NCBI RefSeq assembly: GCF_038007965.1
Contig: NZ_JBBOYD010000001.1
Span: forward strand, 1,900,501 to 1,964,500
From: Niallia sp. FSL W8-0635
GTDB lineage: Bacteria; Bacillota; Bacilli; Bacillales; Cytobacillaceae
DNA: 64,000 nucleotides
Direction of reading: 5' to 3'
Below are positions 1 through 10,594 of the stretch, one piece after another; position 1 is the stretch's first letter; each line of letters opens with the position of its first letter. The translations under genes and the position numbers were made by a program. The notes under the pieces were generated by a model that worked only from the letters and a program-made list of their open reading frames with translations, ran no database searches and was not told the DNA's origin.

Positions 1-56
1 AATAATGCAGTTGTCTCCAATTTTACAAAAAAGGGAAATTAAAGGGGTGTGGAAGC

Positions 57-1232
57 TTGAATATTCATGAATATCAGGGGAAAGAGATTTTAGAATTAAA
101 TGGCGTTTCAGTACCAAAAGGAAAAGTAGCTTTTACAGTAGAAGAGGCAGTGCGAGCTGCAGAAACATTAAACAGTGATGTATGGGTAGTGAAAGCCCAA
201 ATCCATGCTGGTGGTCGAGGGAAAGCTGGTGGAGTAAAGGTTGCAAAAAGTTTAGAAGAAGTACAAACTTATGCATCTGATATTCTAGGCACCACATTAG
301 TTACGCATCAAACAGGTCCAGAAGGAAAATTAGTAAAACGACTATTAATTGAAGAAGGCTGCCGAATCAAGAAGGAATATTACATAGGATTTGTCGTGGA
401 CCGCGCAACATCTCGAATCGTATTGATGGCTTCTGAAGAGGGCGGTACAGAAATTGAGGAAATCGCAGAGAAATACCCAGAGAAAATTGTAAAAGAAGTT
501 ATTGATCCAGTGACTGGCTTAACTCCATTTCAAGCACGCCGAGTTGCATTTGCGATTAATATCCCAAGCAAGCAAGTAAATAAAGCAGTTGCATTTATGA
601 CTGGCTTATACAAAGTGTTTGTAGAAAAAGACTGTTCGATTGCAGAAATTAATCCACTGGTTCTAACAGAGGATGGAAATATTATGGCGTTGGACGCAAA
701 ATTAAATTTTGATTCAAATGCTTTGTATAGACATAAAGATATTGTTGCATATAGAGATTTAGATGAAGAAAACGAGAAAGAATTAGAAGCTTCCAAATAT
801 GACTTAAGCTATATTGCTCTAAATGGAAATATTGGCTGTATGGTAAATGGTGCTGGACTTGCTATGGCGACGATGGATATTGTCAAGCATTATGGCGGAG
901 AACCGGCTAACTTCTTGGATGTTGGGGGCGGCGCAACAGCAGAGAAAGTAACAGAAGCATTCAAAATCATTCTTTCCGATTCAAAAGTGAAAGGGATTTT
1001 TGTCAATATTTTTGGAGGCATCATGAAATGTGATGTCATCGCAACAGGAATTGTGGAAGCTGCAAAGCAAGTTAGTCTTCATGTACCTCTTGTTGTTCGC
1101 TTAGAAGGAACAAATGTTGATTTAGGTAAAAAGATTCTCCGTGAATCTGGAGTGGATATTGTAGCAGCAGAATCAATGGCTGATGGTGCTGAGAAAATTG
1201 TATCTCTAGTAGAACAGGGAGGGAACGAATAA
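57..1232 (+). CDS. sucC: Succinyl-CoA synthetase (ADP-forming) beta subunit
   Basis: Beta chain of the TCA-cycle enzyme that converts succinyl-CoA to succinate while making a nucleoside triphosphate; it pairs with the SucD alpha chain encoded next. The protein starts [12 protein letters not shown], the usual start of the family, and has an N-terminal ATP-grasp domain ([16 protein letters not shown] near residue 46) and a C-terminal CoA-ligase domain with FLDVGGGA and [10 protein letters not shown]. Length 391 matches the family (about 385). The start is TTG, eight bases after AAAGGGGTG. The stop overlaps the sucD start (TAATG), as expected for coupled translation. The promoter lies outside the window. 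Confidence 0.97.
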   Translation: MNIHEYQGKEILELNGVSVPKGKVAFTVEEAVRAAETLNSDVWVVKAQIHAGGRGKAGGVKVAKSLEEVQTYASDILGTTLVTHQTGPEGKLVKRLLIEEGCRIKKEYYIGFVVDRATSRIVLMASEEGGTEIEEIAEKYPEKIVKEVIDPVTGLTPFQARRVAFAINIPSKQVNKAVAFMTGLYKVFVEKDCSIAEINPLVLTEDGNIMALDAKLNFDSNALYRHKDIVAYRDLDEENEKELEASKYDLSYIALNGNIGCMVNGAGLAMATMDIVKHYGGEPANFLDVGGGATAEKVTEAFKIILSDSKVKGIFVNIFGGIMKCDVIATGIVEAAKQVSLHVPLVVRLEGTNVDLGKKILRESGVDIVAAESMADGAEKIVSLVEQGGNE

Positions 1233-2149
1233 TGAGTGTTTTTATCAATAAAGATACAAAGGTTCTTGTTCAAGGAATAACTGGTGCAACAGCACTTTTT
1301 CATACAAAACAAATGATTGAATATGGTACAAAAATCGTTGGGGGAGTAACGCCAGGAAAAGGCGGGACAACAGTAGAAGGAGTACCTGTATTTAATACGG
1401 TGAAAGATGCTGTTGAGGTAACAGAAGCGAACGCATCGGTTATTTATGTACCAGCACCATTTGCAGCAGATGCTATTCTTGAAGCAGTAGATGCAGAATT
1501 AGATTTAGTAATCTGTATTACAGAGCATATTCCAGTACTAGATATGGTGAAAGTAAAACGTTATATGGAAGGGAAAAAGACTAGATTAATAGGCCCGAAC
1601 TGTCCAGGTGTGATTACGCCAGAGGAATGTAAGATTGGGATTATGCCAGGATACATTCACAAGAAGGGACATGTTGGAGTTGTATCTCGTTCAGGAACCC
1701 TAACTTATGAGGCTGTTCATCAACTTTCCCAAGCTGGAATTGGCCAATCTACAGCGGTTGGTATTGGGGGAGACCCTGTAAACGGAACAGACTTTATCGA
1801 TACGTTAAAAGCATTTAATGAAGATGAAGATACGTATGCGGTAATTATGATTGGAGAAATCGGTGGTACTGCAGAGGAAGAAGCAGCACGATGGGTGAAG
1901 GAAAATATGACGAAACCGGTAGTAGGATTTATCGGTGGACGCACTGCTCCTCCAGGTAAGCGTATGGGTCACGCAGGTGCCATTATCTCAGGTGGAAAAG
2001 GCACAGCAGATGAAAAAATCAGTGTGCTAACAGAATGTGGCATTAAAGTATCTCCAACTCCATCAGATATGGGTGCTACACTTATTGAAGTATTAAAAGA
2101 GCAGTCCTTATACGAAAAATGTAAAACACATGAAGTAGTAACAAAATGA
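1232..2149 (+). CDS. sucD: Succinyl-CoA synthetase alpha subunit
   Basis: Alpha chain of succinyl-CoA synthetase; it binds CoA and carries the histidine that is transiently phosphorylated. The CoA-binding Rossmann part is N-terminal ([14 protein letters not shown], residues 13-26), NCPGVITP lies in the middle, and the active-site segment [10 protein letters not shown] places the phospho-histidine at about residue 247. Length 305 versus about 300 in B. subtilis. Translation is coupled to sucC by a one-base overlap, and a terminator follows within 15 bases, so sucCD ends here as a transcription unit. Confidence 0.97.
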   Translation: MSVFINKDTKVLVQGITGATALFHTKQMIEYGTKIVGGVTPGKGGTTVEGVPVFNTVKDAVEVTEANASVIYVPAPFAADAILEAVDAELDLVICITEHIPVLDMVKVKRYMEGKKTRLIGPNCPGVITPEECKIGIMPGYIHKKGHVGVVSRSGTLTYEAVHQLSQAGIGQSTAVGIGGDPVNGTDFIDTLKAFNEDEDTYAVIMIGEIGGTAEEEAARWVKENMTKPVVGFIGGRTAPPGKRMGHAGAIISGGKGTADEKISVLTECGIKVSPTPSDMGATLIEVLKEQSLYEKCKTHEVVTK

Positions 2150-2159
2150 AATAGAAAAT

Positions 2160-2192
2160 CTAGCCTTATTTTAAAGTAAGGCTAGGTTTTTT
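2160..2192 (+). terminator. Intrinsic terminator after sucCD
   Basis: Stem CTAGCCTTA / TAAGGCTAG around an ATTTTAAAG-type loop, followed directly by six T residues. It closes the sucCD unit. Confidence 0.88.
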
Positions 2193-2395
2193 CGTGATTT
2201 TTTCTGGAGATTAGTAAGGAGGATAGGTAATCTGCGGATTTACAAAAGCAAACAGCGAAAATGAATACTAGGCATAATCCAAAAAAATATTTATAATGAA
2301 GGAAGATAATTCCTTATATAATAAGTGTTTTTTGCCTTCCTTTTGTATTTCAGCTAATTTTTTGTGAAAAAGTAGACAAGTGAAAGGAAGAAAAG

Positions 2396-3262
2396 ATGGA
2401 AATCGTAAATAAATCATTAATTAAATTGCACCACTGTCGAGGAATTAGCTGGAAAATAATCGGAAGTCTTCTAAAAGCAGATCCTACTCTTCAGTTGCAC
2501 AAAACTCCTTCCTTTTTATCCTCGTTACCTCCAAATGTAGAAAAGGAAATAGTAGAAACACTCCACTCCAATGATGTGGAAGAGCTATTGAACCAGTATC
2601 GTTATAATCAAATCCACGCCATTCCTTTTTTTGATCCATTATATCCCCCCTTTCTAAAAGAGATTTATCAGCCTCCTTGGGTTCTTTATGCGAAAGGGGA
2701 TGTTTCCTTGCTTCATTCGAAAAAGAAGCTGGCGATTGTTGGTTCCCGTTTAGCAACTACTTATAGTACGAAAGTGATTAAACAGCTTATAAATGAATTA
2801 GTAGAGGAGAAAATCACCATAGTAAGTGGTCTAGCACACGGGGTAGATTCCATAGCCCATAAGCTTACTATCGAAAATGGTGGGAAAACAATAGGTGTTA
2901 TTGCTGGAGGACTGTTTCATATATATCCAAAAGAAAACCGCGAGCTAGCAGGAGAAATGATGAAACATCATCTTGTTCTATCCGAATATCCCCCATTAAC
3001 AAAACCACTTAAATGGCAATTTCCAATGAGAAATCGTATTATTAGTGGGTTAAGTAACGGAACCTTAGTAGTAGAAGCGAAGAAGAAAAGTGGCTCCTTA
3101 ATTACTGCTAATTTCGCCGTCAACGAAGGACGAGACGTATTCGCTGTACCAGGAAATATTTTTAGTCCCTATTCAGATGGTCCAAATGAATTAATCCAGC
3201 AAGGCGCAAAGCCCGTACTCGAAGCGAAAGATATAATAGAAGAATGGAAGCATTTGATCTAA
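2396..3262 (+). CDS. dprA: DNA-processing protein DprA (Smf)
   Basis: Single-strand DNA-binding loader of RecA during natural transformation. It has the Rossmann-like DprA core: GSRLATTYS near residue 117, SGLAHGVDSIAH near 143, IGVIAGGL, PMRNRIISGLS and VVEAKKKSGSLITANFA, then AVPGNI. Length 288 is close to the 297-residue B. subtilis Smf. The ATG follows GAAAGGAAG. The position between sucD and topA is the standard Bacillus order. The region before it (about 200 bp after the sucD terminator) must hold its promoter, but no convincing -35/-10 pair was found there. Confidence 0.95.
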   Translation: MEIVNKSLIKLHHCRGISWKIIGSLLKADPTLQLHKTPSFLSSLPPNVEKEIVETLHSNDVEELLNQYRYNQIHAIPFFDPLYPPFLKEIYQPPWVLYAKGDVSLLHSKKKLAIVGSRLATTYSTKVIKQLINELVEEKITIVSGLAHGVDSIAHKLTIENGGKTIGVIAGGLFHIYPKENRELAGEMMKHHLVLSEYPPLTKPLKWQFPMRNRIISGLSNGTLVVEAKKKSGSLITANFAVNEGRDVFAVPGNIFSPYSDGPNELIQQGAKPVLEAKDIIEEWKHLI

Positions 3263-3507
3263 GGAAGAAATAAGCAAAATCCTCTGATTTATTTATAAAA
3301 AAATCGTTTTAAATCGCTGTTTATCAAAATAAAAATAATCATTTTCACAATAGACAAATGAAAATAGTTTTCAATACGAAAGGAAAGTGTTACGCTATAA
3401 GCATAAAATTATTTAAGGAATTATCTTTTCACCACTCTAAATGGACAGTAAAGTATAGTTTCCCAAAATGAAATAAGGATTTCTTTATTTGAAAGCTACT
3501 ATTAAGT

Positions 3508-3600
3508 TGGTTTGGAGAGGCGACTCCTATGGGAGCGGCTCGGCGCTCGCGGTATGCAGGGAAGCGGAATCAGAAAGCACCACTTATACAAAAGAGAGTG
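3508..3600. repeat. Degenerate Bacillus-type palindromic intergenic repeat
   Basis: A patch of clearly higher GC than its flanks with GGCGACTCCTATGGGAGCGG, CGGCGCTCGCGG and GCAGGGAAGCGGAA. These blocks resemble, in order, the GACTCCTGCGGGA...CGCTTGCG...CCGCGGAAAGCG blocks of the intergenic repeat common in Bacillus relatives. A better copy is at 61311-61434. Here the pairing arms are eroded. Assignment is from memory of the repeat family, not a search. Confidence 0.4.
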
Positions 3601-3764
3601 GCAAGCAACAAAATCTTTCCATAAATTTGGAATTATTCATGAAACTTCAAAAAAAAGTGTTGCTATTTTTAGAAATTTGTTATACATTTTGCAACGTATA
3701 GATATTTAAACCGAAAATTTACATAAAAAAAGAGAGTGAAAACGTTTGCTACTTATCGGAATGT

Positions 3765-3791
3765 TTGACAAATCAAAACATAGTATACAAT
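3765..3791 (+). promoter_or_regulatory. Candidate sigma-A promoter of topA
   Basis: TTGACA (3765-3770) and TACAAT (3786-3791) with a short 15-base spacer; the topA start codon is 40 bases downstream. The perfect -35 supports it; the short spacer weakens it. Confidence 0.45.
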
Positions 3792-3830
3792 AATAGTGAA
3801 TATTTAAATCCCTCTTAAGGAGGACAGTGG

Positions 3831-5906
3831 ATGTCAGATTATTTAGTAATCGTTGAGTCCCCAGCGAAAGCAAAGACAATAGAACGATATTTAGGAAAAA
3901 AATATAAAGTAAAAGCATCGATGGGACATATTAGGGATCTACCTAAAAGTCAAATGGGTGTTGATATAGAAAAAGAATTTGAACCGAGGTACATAACCAT
4001 CCGCGGTAAAGGTCCTGTTTTAAAGGAACTAAAAACAGCTGCAAAAAAAGCGAAGAAAATCTATCTAGCAGCTGACCCGGATCGCGAAGGGGAAGCAATT
4101 GCATGGCATTTAGCGAATAGCTTAAATGTGGACATTGAATCAGATTGTCGTGTTGTTTTCAATGAAATCACAAAAGATGCCATTAAAGAATCATTTAAGC
4201 ACCCTCGAGCGATTAATATGGATTTAGTGGATTCTCAGCAGGCTAGAAGGATTTTAGACCGTCTAGTAGGATATAATATCAGTCCACTATTATGGAAAAA
4301 AGTGAAAAAAGGACTTAGTGCAGGAAGAGTGCAATCTGTTGCTGTACGGCTCATTATTGAAAGAGAACGAGAAATCAAAGCGTTTGAGCCAGAGGAATAC
4401 TGGTCCATTGAAGGAAGCTTTATTAAAGGGAAAAATAATTTTGAAGCATCCTTTTATGGGGTAAATGGAGAAAAAATCGAGCTTCATTCAGAAGAAGATG
4501 TTAAGAAAATAACTAGTCAGTTAAATGATAATAAATTCACCGTAGATAAAGTGAGTAAAAAAGAACGGAAGAGAAATCCAGCCGTCCCATTTACTACTTC
4601 TTCTCTTCAACAGGAAGCTGCTCGTAAATTAAATTTCCGTGCCAAGAAAACGATGATGCTAGCACAGCAATTATATGAAGGAATTGATCTTGGTAAAGAA
4701 GGCACAGTTGGTTTAATTACGTATATGAGAACCGACTCAACTAGAATCTCAGAGGTTGCCCAAGGGGAAGCATTTGAATTTATTAACAGTCACTACGGGA
4801 AAGAGTATACAAGAGAAGAAAAGAAAAAAGAAAAGAAAAATGCTAAGGTTCAGGATGCCCATGAAGCAGTTCGTCCAACTAGCATTGGTCGTGAGCCGAA
4901 TAAGGTAAAGGAATTCCTATCTCGAGATCAATTTCGATTGTATAAGTTAATTTGGGAAAGATTTATTGCTAGCCAAATGGCATCAGCAGTAATGGACACA
5001 ATGAGTGTCGATTTATCAAACGGTAACGTCAAATTCCGTGCAAACGGGTCAAAAATTAAGTTTCCAGGCTTTATGAAAGTATATGTGGAAGGCACAGATG
5101 ATAATGTGGACGAAAAAGATCGACAGCTTCCTGATTTGAAAGAAGGGGACACGGTATTAAATAAAGATATTGATACAAAGCAGCATTTTACTCAGCCGCC
5201 TCCACGCTATACAGAAGCGAGACTGGTAAGAACACTTGAAGAATTAGGAATAGGGAGACCATCAACCTTTGCTCCAACCTTAGATACGATTCAAAAACGG
5301 GGCTATGTAGCGCTTGACAATAAACGCTTTATTCCAACTGAATTAGGAGAAATTGTCCTAGAGTTGATTTTGGAATTCTTCCCTGAAATATTAAACATCG
5401 AATTTACTGCCAATATGGAACAAGATTTAGATAATATTGAAGCAGGTAAAGTCAATTGGGTAAAAGTTATTGATGAGTTTTATCAAACGTTTGAGAAGAG
5501 ACTTGAAGTAGCAGAGCAAGAAATGCAAACAATTGAAATAAAAGATGAACCAGCTGGAGAGGACTGTGAAGAGTGCGGTCATCCAATGGTTTATAAAATG
5601 GGTCGATATGGAAAATTCATGGCTTGTAGTAATTTCCCAGATTGCAGAAATACAAAAGCCATTGTGAAGGATATAGGCGTAAAATGTCCGAAGTGCCATG
5701 AAGGCAATATAATTGAAAGAAAAAGTAAAAAGCGCAGAATTTTTTATGGATGTGATCGCTTTCCAGAATGTGATTTCATTTCATGGGATAAGCCTCTCCA
5801 AAGACCTTGTCCAAAATGTGAAAGCATGCTTGTAGAGAAAAAATTGAAAAAAGGTGTACAAGTACAGTGTGTAAGCTGTGATTACAAAGAAGAGCCACAA
5901 AGCTAA
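3831..5906 (+). CDS. topA: DNA topoisomerase I
   Basis: Type IA topoisomerase that relaxes negative supercoils through a 5'-phosphotyrosine intermediate. The Toprim domain is N-terminal ([15 protein letters not shown] with Glu9; [12 protein letters not shown] near residue 83). The active-site motif [12 protein letters not shown] places the nucleophile at Tyr298. The C-terminal end has three four-cysteine zinc ribbons (CEECGHP...CSNFPDC, CPKCHEG...CDRFPEC, CPKCES...CVSC). Length 691 equals the B. subtilis enzyme. The ATG follows AAGGAGGACAG. In B. subtilis trmFO comes next; here it does not. Confidence 0.97.
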   Translation: MSDYLVIVESPAKAKTIERYLGKKYKVKASMGHIRDLPKSQMGVDIEKEFEPRYITIRGKGPVLKELKTAAKKAKKIYLAADPDREGEAIAWHLANSLNVDIESDCRVVFNEITKDAIKESFKHPRAINMDLVDSQQARRILDRLVGYNISPLLWKKVKKGLSAGRVQSVAVRLIIEREREIKAFEPEEYWSIEGSFIKGKNNFEASFYGVNGEKIELHSEEDVKKITSQLNDNKFTVDKVSKKERKRNPAVPFTTSSLQQEAARKLNFRAKKTMMLAQQLYEGIDLGKEGTVGLITYMRTDSTRISEVAQGEAFEFINSHYGKEYTREEKKKEKKNAKVQDAHEAVRPTSIGREPNKVKEFLSRDQFRLYKLIWERFIASQMASAVMDTMSVDLSNGNVKFRANGSKIKFPGFMKVYVEGTDDNVDEKDRQLPDLKEGDTVLNKDIDTKQHFTQPPPRYTEARLVRTLEELGIGRPSTFAPTLDTIQKRGYVALDNKRFIPTELGEIVLELILEFFPEILNIEFTANMEQDLDNIEAGKVNWVKVIDEFYQTFEKRLEVAEQEMQTIEIKDEPAGEDCEECGHPMVYKMGRYGKFMACSNFPDCRNTKAIVKDIGVKCPKCHEGNIIERKSKKRRIFYGCDRFPECDFISWDKPLQRPCPKCESMLVEKKLKKGVQVQCVSCDYKEEPQS

Positions 5907-6321
5907 AGGTTTCTTTTAAAATAGTGCATCTACCTTTTAGGAAAATGGAGAATAATAAGCAAATGGTTTTGAGGGTGAGCGGTATGCTCACTCTCTTGTC
6001 TGTTACTACCAAATTATGCTTATTGATTTACTGAATATAATATATTTGGAAGATAATGAAAGCCGGAAATTATTTTTATAAAAAAATATTTATTCTCTTG
6101 AAGTAGAAACTTTTCATTCTTTCATTCGTATAGTAAAATGCTATGAGTGATTACTTCCTATAATGTAGGATTAGCTATACTAATCTTAGGGAAAAAGGAA
6201 GAAATAAACATAAAACGAAAATATTGTGACAAACAATTCGGAACTTTGTGAAAAATATGTAAATTTATTGCTTGTAGATAAAAAGTATGATAATATGATG
6301 AAGCCGTTGTGAGGTGAGGTT
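5907..6321. other. topA-xerC intergenic region (415 bp), trmFO absent
   Basis: B. subtilis has trmFO (gid) here. No reading frame or recognisable remnant of it is present on either strand. The stretch contains a hairpin at 5971-5995 and AT-rich sequence, ending in an extended -10-like TATGATAAT at 6286-6294 about 30 bases before xerC, which may belong to the xerC-codY promoter. Confidence 0.7.
5971..5998 (+). terminator. Probable terminator after topA
   Basis: Stem GAGGGTGAGC / GCTCACTCTC around GGTAT, followed by a weak T-rich run (TTGTCTGTT). The stem is strong and the tail poor, so termination may be partial. Confidence 0.5.
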
Positions 6322-7224
6322 ATGAAACTGGAATTAAACAATCATGTACAGGCATTTATTACCTATTTGCAGATTGAAAAGAATTACTCACCATATACAA
6401 TAGAATTTTATACGCAAGATATTAATCAATTCTTTCACTTTATGAAAGATCAAGTAATAGACAAGTTAGAAGACGTTAGTCCATCTGATGTAAGAATATA
6501 CTTAACAGAGCTTTTTTCACAGCAATTAGCAAGAAAAACGATTGCGAGAAAAATATCTAGTTTGAGAAGTTTTTATCGATTTTTGCTAAGGGAAAAAGTA
6601 GTAGAAAATAATCCGTTTTCTGCCGTATCGATCCCTAAGCTAGAAAAGAGATTACCTGATTTTTTCTACGAGGAAGAATTGCAGCAACTCTTTTTATCAT
6701 GTGATACGAACACCCCCCTTGGGCTAAGAAACAAAGCATTGCTTGAATTATTGTATGCAACTGGCATTCGTGTTGGAGAATGTACAAAAATTCAATTAAG
6801 CGATATTGATTTTAGTGTTTCTACCGTATTGGTTAGGGGAAAAGGACAAAAGGAACGATATGTTCCATTTGGTAGTTTTGCTCATCAAGCTCTTGAAGCG
6901 TACATAAAGACTGGTAGGAATAAGCTGATGAAAAATACTTCAACTCATTCTTATTTGTTTGTTAATTATCGCGGAGGAATTTTAACAGATAACGGAGTTC
7001 GTGATATCTTAAATAAAATGATGGATACTTCATCCTCACAAGGAAAAATTCATCCCCATAAATTGAGACATTCATTTGCAACCCATTTGTTAGCAAATGG
7101 CGCAGATATGAGAACAGTTCAAGAATTATTAGGTCATGCATTTTTAACATCAACTCAAATATATACTCATGTTACTAATGAGTATTTAAAAAAGACATAT
7201 ATGTCTTATCACCCTAGGGCATAG
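6322..7224 (+). CDS. xerC: Tyrosine recombinase XerC (CodV)
   Basis: Site-specific recombinase that acts with XerD/RipX at dif to resolve chromosome dimers. It has an N-terminal SAM-like core-binding domain (residues 5-92) and a C-terminal catalytic domain with all expected residues: Arg150 (ATGIRVGE), Lys174, His246-x-x-Arg249 (HKLRH), His272 (GHAFLTSTQ) and Tyr281. Length 300 matches CodV (304). The ATG follows GAGGTGAGGTT. It is the first gene of the xerC-hslV-hslU-codY unit, as in B. subtilis. Being in a fixed housekeeping location, it is not evidence of an integrated element. Confidence 0.95.
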   Translation: MKLELNNHVQAFITYLQIEKNYSPYTIEFYTQDINQFFHFMKDQVIDKLEDVSPSDVRIYLTELFSQQLARKTIARKISSLRSFYRFLLREKVVENNPFSAVSIPKLEKRLPDFFYEEELQQLFLSCDTNTPLGLRNKALLELLYATGIRVGECTKIQLSDIDFSVSTVLVRGKGQKERYVPFGSFAHQALEAYIKTGRNKLMKNTSTHSYLFVNYRGGILTDNGVRDILNKMMDTSSSQGKIHPHKLRHSFATHLLANGADMRTVQELLGHAFLTSTQIYTHVTNEYLKKTYMSYHPRA

Positions 7225-7248
7225 TCAATTGGATAAGGAGGAAGTAAC

Positions 7249-7800
7249 ATGTCTGAAATGCCACAATTTCATGCAACAACTATTTTTGCGGTAAAACATA
7301 AAGGGAAGTCAGCAATGTCCGGTGATGGTCAGGTAACACTCGGGAATGCTGTTGTAATGAAACATACTGCCCGAAAGGTAAGAAAACTTTTTAACGGGAA
7401 AGTAATTGCAGGATTTGCGGGATCAGTTGCGGATGCCTTCACCCTTTTCGAACTATTTGAAGGGAAATTAGATGAGTTTAATGGGAACTTACAGCGTGCA
7501 TCAGTGGAGCTTGCGAAGCTTTGGCGCAGTGATAAAGTTCTTAGAAAGCTGGAAGCGATGTTGATTGTTATGAATGAAACGGACCTATTATTAGTATCTG
7601 GGACAGGCGAAGTAATTGAACCAGATGATGGTATACTTGCAATCGGTTCTGGTGGGAACTATGCACTTGCTGCTGGTAGAGCGCTCAAAACCTATTCTGG
7701 AGATAATCTTTCTGCATACGACATCGCGAAAGCGGCTCTAGAGATTGCTGGTGAAATTTGTGTTTATACAAATAATAATATCATCGTGGAAGAATTATAG
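7249..7800 (+). CDS. hslV: ATP-dependent protease proteolytic subunit HslV (ClpQ/CodW)
   Basis: Proteasome-like peptidase that forms double hexameric rings capped by HslU. The body matches the family ([50 protein letters not shown]). B. subtilis CodW starts [12 protein letters not shown] and uses an N-terminal Ser rather than Thr. This protein starts [15 protein letters not shown], so it also exposes Ser2 but has three more residues before the ATTIFAV segment. The start is set by AAGGAGG ten bases upstream; the internal Met4 would expose Pro and is less likely. The spacing to hslU is 15 bases. Confidence 0.95.
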   Translation: MSEMPQFHATTIFAVKHKGKSAMSGDGQVTLGNAVVMKHTARKVRKLFNGKVIAGFAGSVADAFTLFELFEGKLDEFNGNLQRASVELAKLWRSDKVLRKLEAMLIVMNETDLLLVSGTGEVIEPDDGILAIGSGGNYALAAGRALKTYSGDNLSAYDIAKAALEIAGEICVYTNNNIIVEEL

Positions 7801-7815
7801 GGGAGGATTTTTATT

Positions 7816-9225
7816 ATGCAAAAAAGTGCTAGTTTAACACCTCGTCAAATTGTAGAGCGTCTTGATCAATATATTGTTGGACAAAAGGATGCAAAAAAAG
7901 CGGTGGCTGTCGCATTAAGAAACCGTTTTCGCCGAAGCTTGCTGGATGAAAAACTCAGAGATGAAATCAATCCTAAAAATATTTTAATGATTGGACCAAC
8001 AGGAGTTGGTAAAACAGAAATAGCAAGAAGAATTGCGAAAATTGTTAATGCGCCATTTGTTAAAGTAGAAGCGACTAAATTTACGGAAGTCGGTTATGTT
8101 GGACGCGATGTGGAATCTATGGTTCGTGATTTAGTTGAAACATCTGTACGCTTGGTAAAAGAGGAAAAGATGTTTCAAGTGAAAGAAAGAGCAGAAATTG
8201 CAGCAAATAATCGTCTTGTTGAATTATTAGTTCCTTCTGCTACAAAGAAATCCACCAATTACAAAAATCCTTTGGAAATGCTTTTTGGCGGTGGGGCTAC
8301 AGATACAGACGAAGAAGAGTCGACTGTGGAAGAAACTAGTAAGTCAGAAAAAAGAAAAATAGTGAAAGAAAAACTTGCACTAGGCGAACTAGAAGACGAA
8401 GTAGTAACGGTAGAAGTAGAAGAGCAGCAGCCTTCTATGTTCGATATGCTCCAAGGTTCTGGTATAGAACAAATGGGGATGAATATGCAGGATGCTTTGA
8501 GTAGCTTTATGCCGAAGAAAAAGAAAAAGCGCAAACTAACAGTTAGAGAAGCGCGTATTGTCCTAACAAATGAAGAAGCGCAAAAGTTAATTGATATGGA
8601 TGAGGTTACACAGGATGCTCTTGTTCGTGCCGAACAAATGGGTATTATCTTTATTGATGAAATTGATAAAATTGCTAGTAAGTCTAATGGCGGTTCTTCA
8701 GCGGATGTATCAAGAGAAGGCGTACAGCGAGACATATTACCTGTAGTAGAAGGATCAACAGTCGTAACAAAATATGGATCTGTAAAAACAGATCATGTAT
8801 TATTTATTTCTGCTGGTGCTTTTCATATGTCGAAGCCGTCTGATTTAATCCCAGAATTGCAAGGAAGATTTCCAATTCGTGTAGAACTTACGAAATTAAC
8901 AGTAGATGATTTTTATCGAATTCTTGTTGAACCAGATAATGCGTTGATTAAGCAATATCAAGCATTATTACAAACAGAAGGTATAGAAATAGAATTTTCT
9001 GACGAAGCTATTCGTAAGATAGCTGAAGTAGCTTATGAAGTGAATCAAAATACAGATAATATCGGTGCGCGTAGACTTCATACAATTCTAGAAAAACTAT
9101 TGGAAGACTTGTCTTTCGAAGCACCAGAAATAACAATGGAAAAAATAACGATTACTCCAAAGTATGTGGAGGAAAAGTTAGGAGCCATCTCAAGAAATAA
9201 AGACTTAAGTCAATTTATACTATAA
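7816..9225 (+). CDS. hslU: ATP-dependent protease ATPase subunit HslU (ClpY/CodX)
   Basis: AAA+ unfoldase that feeds substrates to HslV. The Walker A motif is GPTGVGKT (residues 60-67) and Walker B is [12 protein letters not shown] around residue 275. Between them lies the large family-specific I domain (about residues 110-240), here acidic and Lys-rich. The C-terminal domain has the sensor-2 region [17 protein letters not shown] and ends SQFIL, the tail that inserts into HslV. Length 469 versus 467 in B. subtilis. The ATG follows GGGGAGGAT. Confidence 0.96.
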   Translation: MQKSASLTPRQIVERLDQYIVGQKDAKKAVAVALRNRFRRSLLDEKLRDEINPKNILMIGPTGVGKTEIARRIAKIVNAPFVKVEATKFTEVGYVGRDVESMVRDLVETSVRLVKEEKMFQVKERAEIAANNRLVELLVPSATKKSTNYKNPLEMLFGGGATDTDEEESTVEETSKSEKRKIVKEKLALGELEDEVVTVEVEEQQPSMFDMLQGSGIEQMGMNMQDALSSFMPKKKKKRKLTVREARIVLTNEEAQKLIDMDEVTQDALVRAEQMGIIFIDEIDKIASKSNGGSSADVSREGVQRDILPVVEGSTVVTKYGSVKTDHVLFISAGAFHMSKPSDLIPELQGRFPIRVELTKLTVDDFYRILVEPDNALIKQYQALLQTEGIEIEFSDEAIRKIAEVAYEVNQNTDNIGARRLHTILEKLLEDLSFEAPEITMEKITITPKYVEEKLGAISRNKDLSQFIL

Positions 9226-9319
9226 TTTAGTAGAACGAAAATGTACTCCTGAAAGGTAAAGGTATAAGTAGACATAGATTATTTCAAGTGTTGGTTTTAG
9301 TTAACAGGAGGAATATGAA

Positions 9320-10102
9320 ATGGATTTATTAACAAAAACTAGAAAAATAAACGCAATGCTACAAAGAGCTGCAGGAAAACCAGTTAATTTTAAGGAAATG
9401 TCTGAAACGTTAAGTGACGTTATTGAAGCAAATATTTTCGTTGTAAGTAGAAGAGGGAAACTACTTGGTTTTGCAGTTAATCAGCAAATTGAAAATGATC
9501 GCATGAAAAAGATGCTTGAAGATCGCCAATTCCCAGAAGAATATACAAATAGCTTGTTTAATATTCAGACTACATCAAGCAACTTAGAAATTGAAAGTGA
9601 ATATACAGCTTTCCCAGTTGAAAATAAAGAATTATTTGCAAAAGGTCTTACTACAATTGTACCAATTATTGGTGGTGGAGAAAGACTTGGAACATTAATT
9701 CTTGCAAGATTACAAGAACAATTCCAAGATGATGATTTAATTCTTGCTGAATATGGTGCTACTGTAGTTGGTATGGAAATTCTTCGTGAAAAAGCAGAAG
9801 AAATTGAAGAAGAAGCAAGAAGCAAAGCGGTTGTTCAAATGGCGATTAGCTCTCTATCCTATAGTGAATTAGAAGCAATTGAGCATATTTTTGAAGAATT
9901 AAATGGTAATGAAGGATTGTTAGTAGCTTCTAAAATTGCAGACCGTGTTGGTATTACAAGATCTGTAATTGTAAATGCATTGCGTAAATTAGAAAGTGCT
10001 GGCGTTATCGAGTCTCGTTCTTTAGGAATGAAAGGTACTTATATTAAAGTACTTAATGATAAATTCTTATTAGAGCTTGAGAAATTAAAAACAAATAAAT
10101 AA
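9320..10102 (+). CDS. codY: GTP-sensing transcriptional pleiotropic regulator CodY
   Basis: Global repressor of stationary-phase and nutrient-limitation genes; it binds DNA when loaded with GTP and branched-chain amino acids. The N-terminal GAF domain (about 1-155) binds isoleucine/valine, and the C-terminal winged helix-turn-helix is at about 204-245 ([20 protein letters not shown]). Length 260 versus 259. ATG after AACAGGAGG. The 94-bp gap after hslU contains no clear terminator, so co-transcription is likely. CodY represses fla/che in B. subtilis, and the fla/che block begins immediately downstream here; direct control was not demonstrated from a site in this sequence. Confidence 0.97.
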   Translation: MDLLTKTRKINAMLQRAAGKPVNFKEMSETLSDVIEANIFVVSRRGKLLGFAVNQQIENDRMKKMLEDRQFPEEYTNSLFNIQTTSSNLEIESEYTAFPVENKELFAKGLTTIVPIIGGGERLGTLILARLQEQFQDDDLILAEYGATVVGMEILREKAEEIEEEARSKAVVQMAISSLSYSELEAIEHIFEELNGNEGLLVASKIADRVGITRSVIVNALRKLESAGVIESRSLGMKGTYIKVLNDKFLLELEKLKTNK

Positions 10103-10594
10103 TACTTATCTGTTCCGAAATAAATTCATTTATGTAACAGATGAAGATAAAAAACCTTTTCAGCTATGTGAAAAGGTTTTTTTGTGTCTACATAAGTATT
10201 TGAAGAAAGTATTAAAATGAACAGGAAGAAAAGATTATTTAATCTAAACATATCATTCGACAAAAACCGCACATTTACCAATTATTTTTCATTTACATGA
10301 CAGAGTGTTTCCCTGTATATTTGTGTACATAGCCAATATATTGTATCAATTAGTAATTAATGACCACGAAAAAAGTAATAGATAAATGTATAAATCACCA
10401 ACTTTTTACCAGAAAAACGATGAAATATGTCGAATGTAAACTAAAATAGGTAAAAAGCATCATTAAAATTCTCCTCTTTACCATAGACATCTTATTACAA
10501 ATTAATTAAAATTAAACCTATCATGTAAAAAAAACGTCATAAAAAAACAATATTCAACAATTTTCTTAAAAATGATTTCTTGAGGTGTGATAAA
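10103..10594. other. codY-flgB intergenic region with the fla/che start
   Basis: After the codY terminator there are about 410 bp of AT-rich sequence without a gene. It must carry the fla/che promoter(s). TAAAAT at 10442-10447 is a possible -10, but no good -35 or sigma-D pair (TAAA-N15-GCCGATAT) was found. Confidence 0.5.
10151..10183 (+). terminator. Intrinsic terminator after codY
   Basis: Stem AAAACCTTTTC / GAAAAGGTTTT around an AGCTATGT loop, running into seven T residues. It separates codY from fla/che. Confidence 0.9.

Larger units (their letters stand above)
3263..3830. other. dprA-topA intergenic region (568 bp)
   Basis: No convincing gene. The two short overlapping reading frames at 3489-3709 have no family resemblance and lie on a repeat-like GC-richer patch. 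The stretch holds AT-rich sequence with TGAAAATAGTTTTCA at about 3358, a loose match to a Fur-type 7-1-7 box, then the degenerate repeat (3508-3600) and the topA promoter candidate. Confidence 0.6.

Noticed and set aside
3340..3375. Fur-box-like TGAAAATAGTTTTCA and AATAATCATTTTCA in the dprA-topA gap
   Set aside because: Loose matches in very AT-rich DNA, not tied to a promoter or to an iron gene.
3489..3709. Two overlapping short reading frames of 65-70 codons before topA
   Set aside because: They lie on a degenerate repeat, have no family resemblance and no convincing ribosome site.
6322..7224. Tyrosine recombinase as a sign of a phage or integrative element
   Set aside because: It is the housekeeping XerC (CodV) in its standard codY operon.
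8259..8735. 158-codon antisense frame opposite hslU
   Set aside because: Ser/Phe-rich mirror of the acidic and Lys-rich I domain; a shadow frame.
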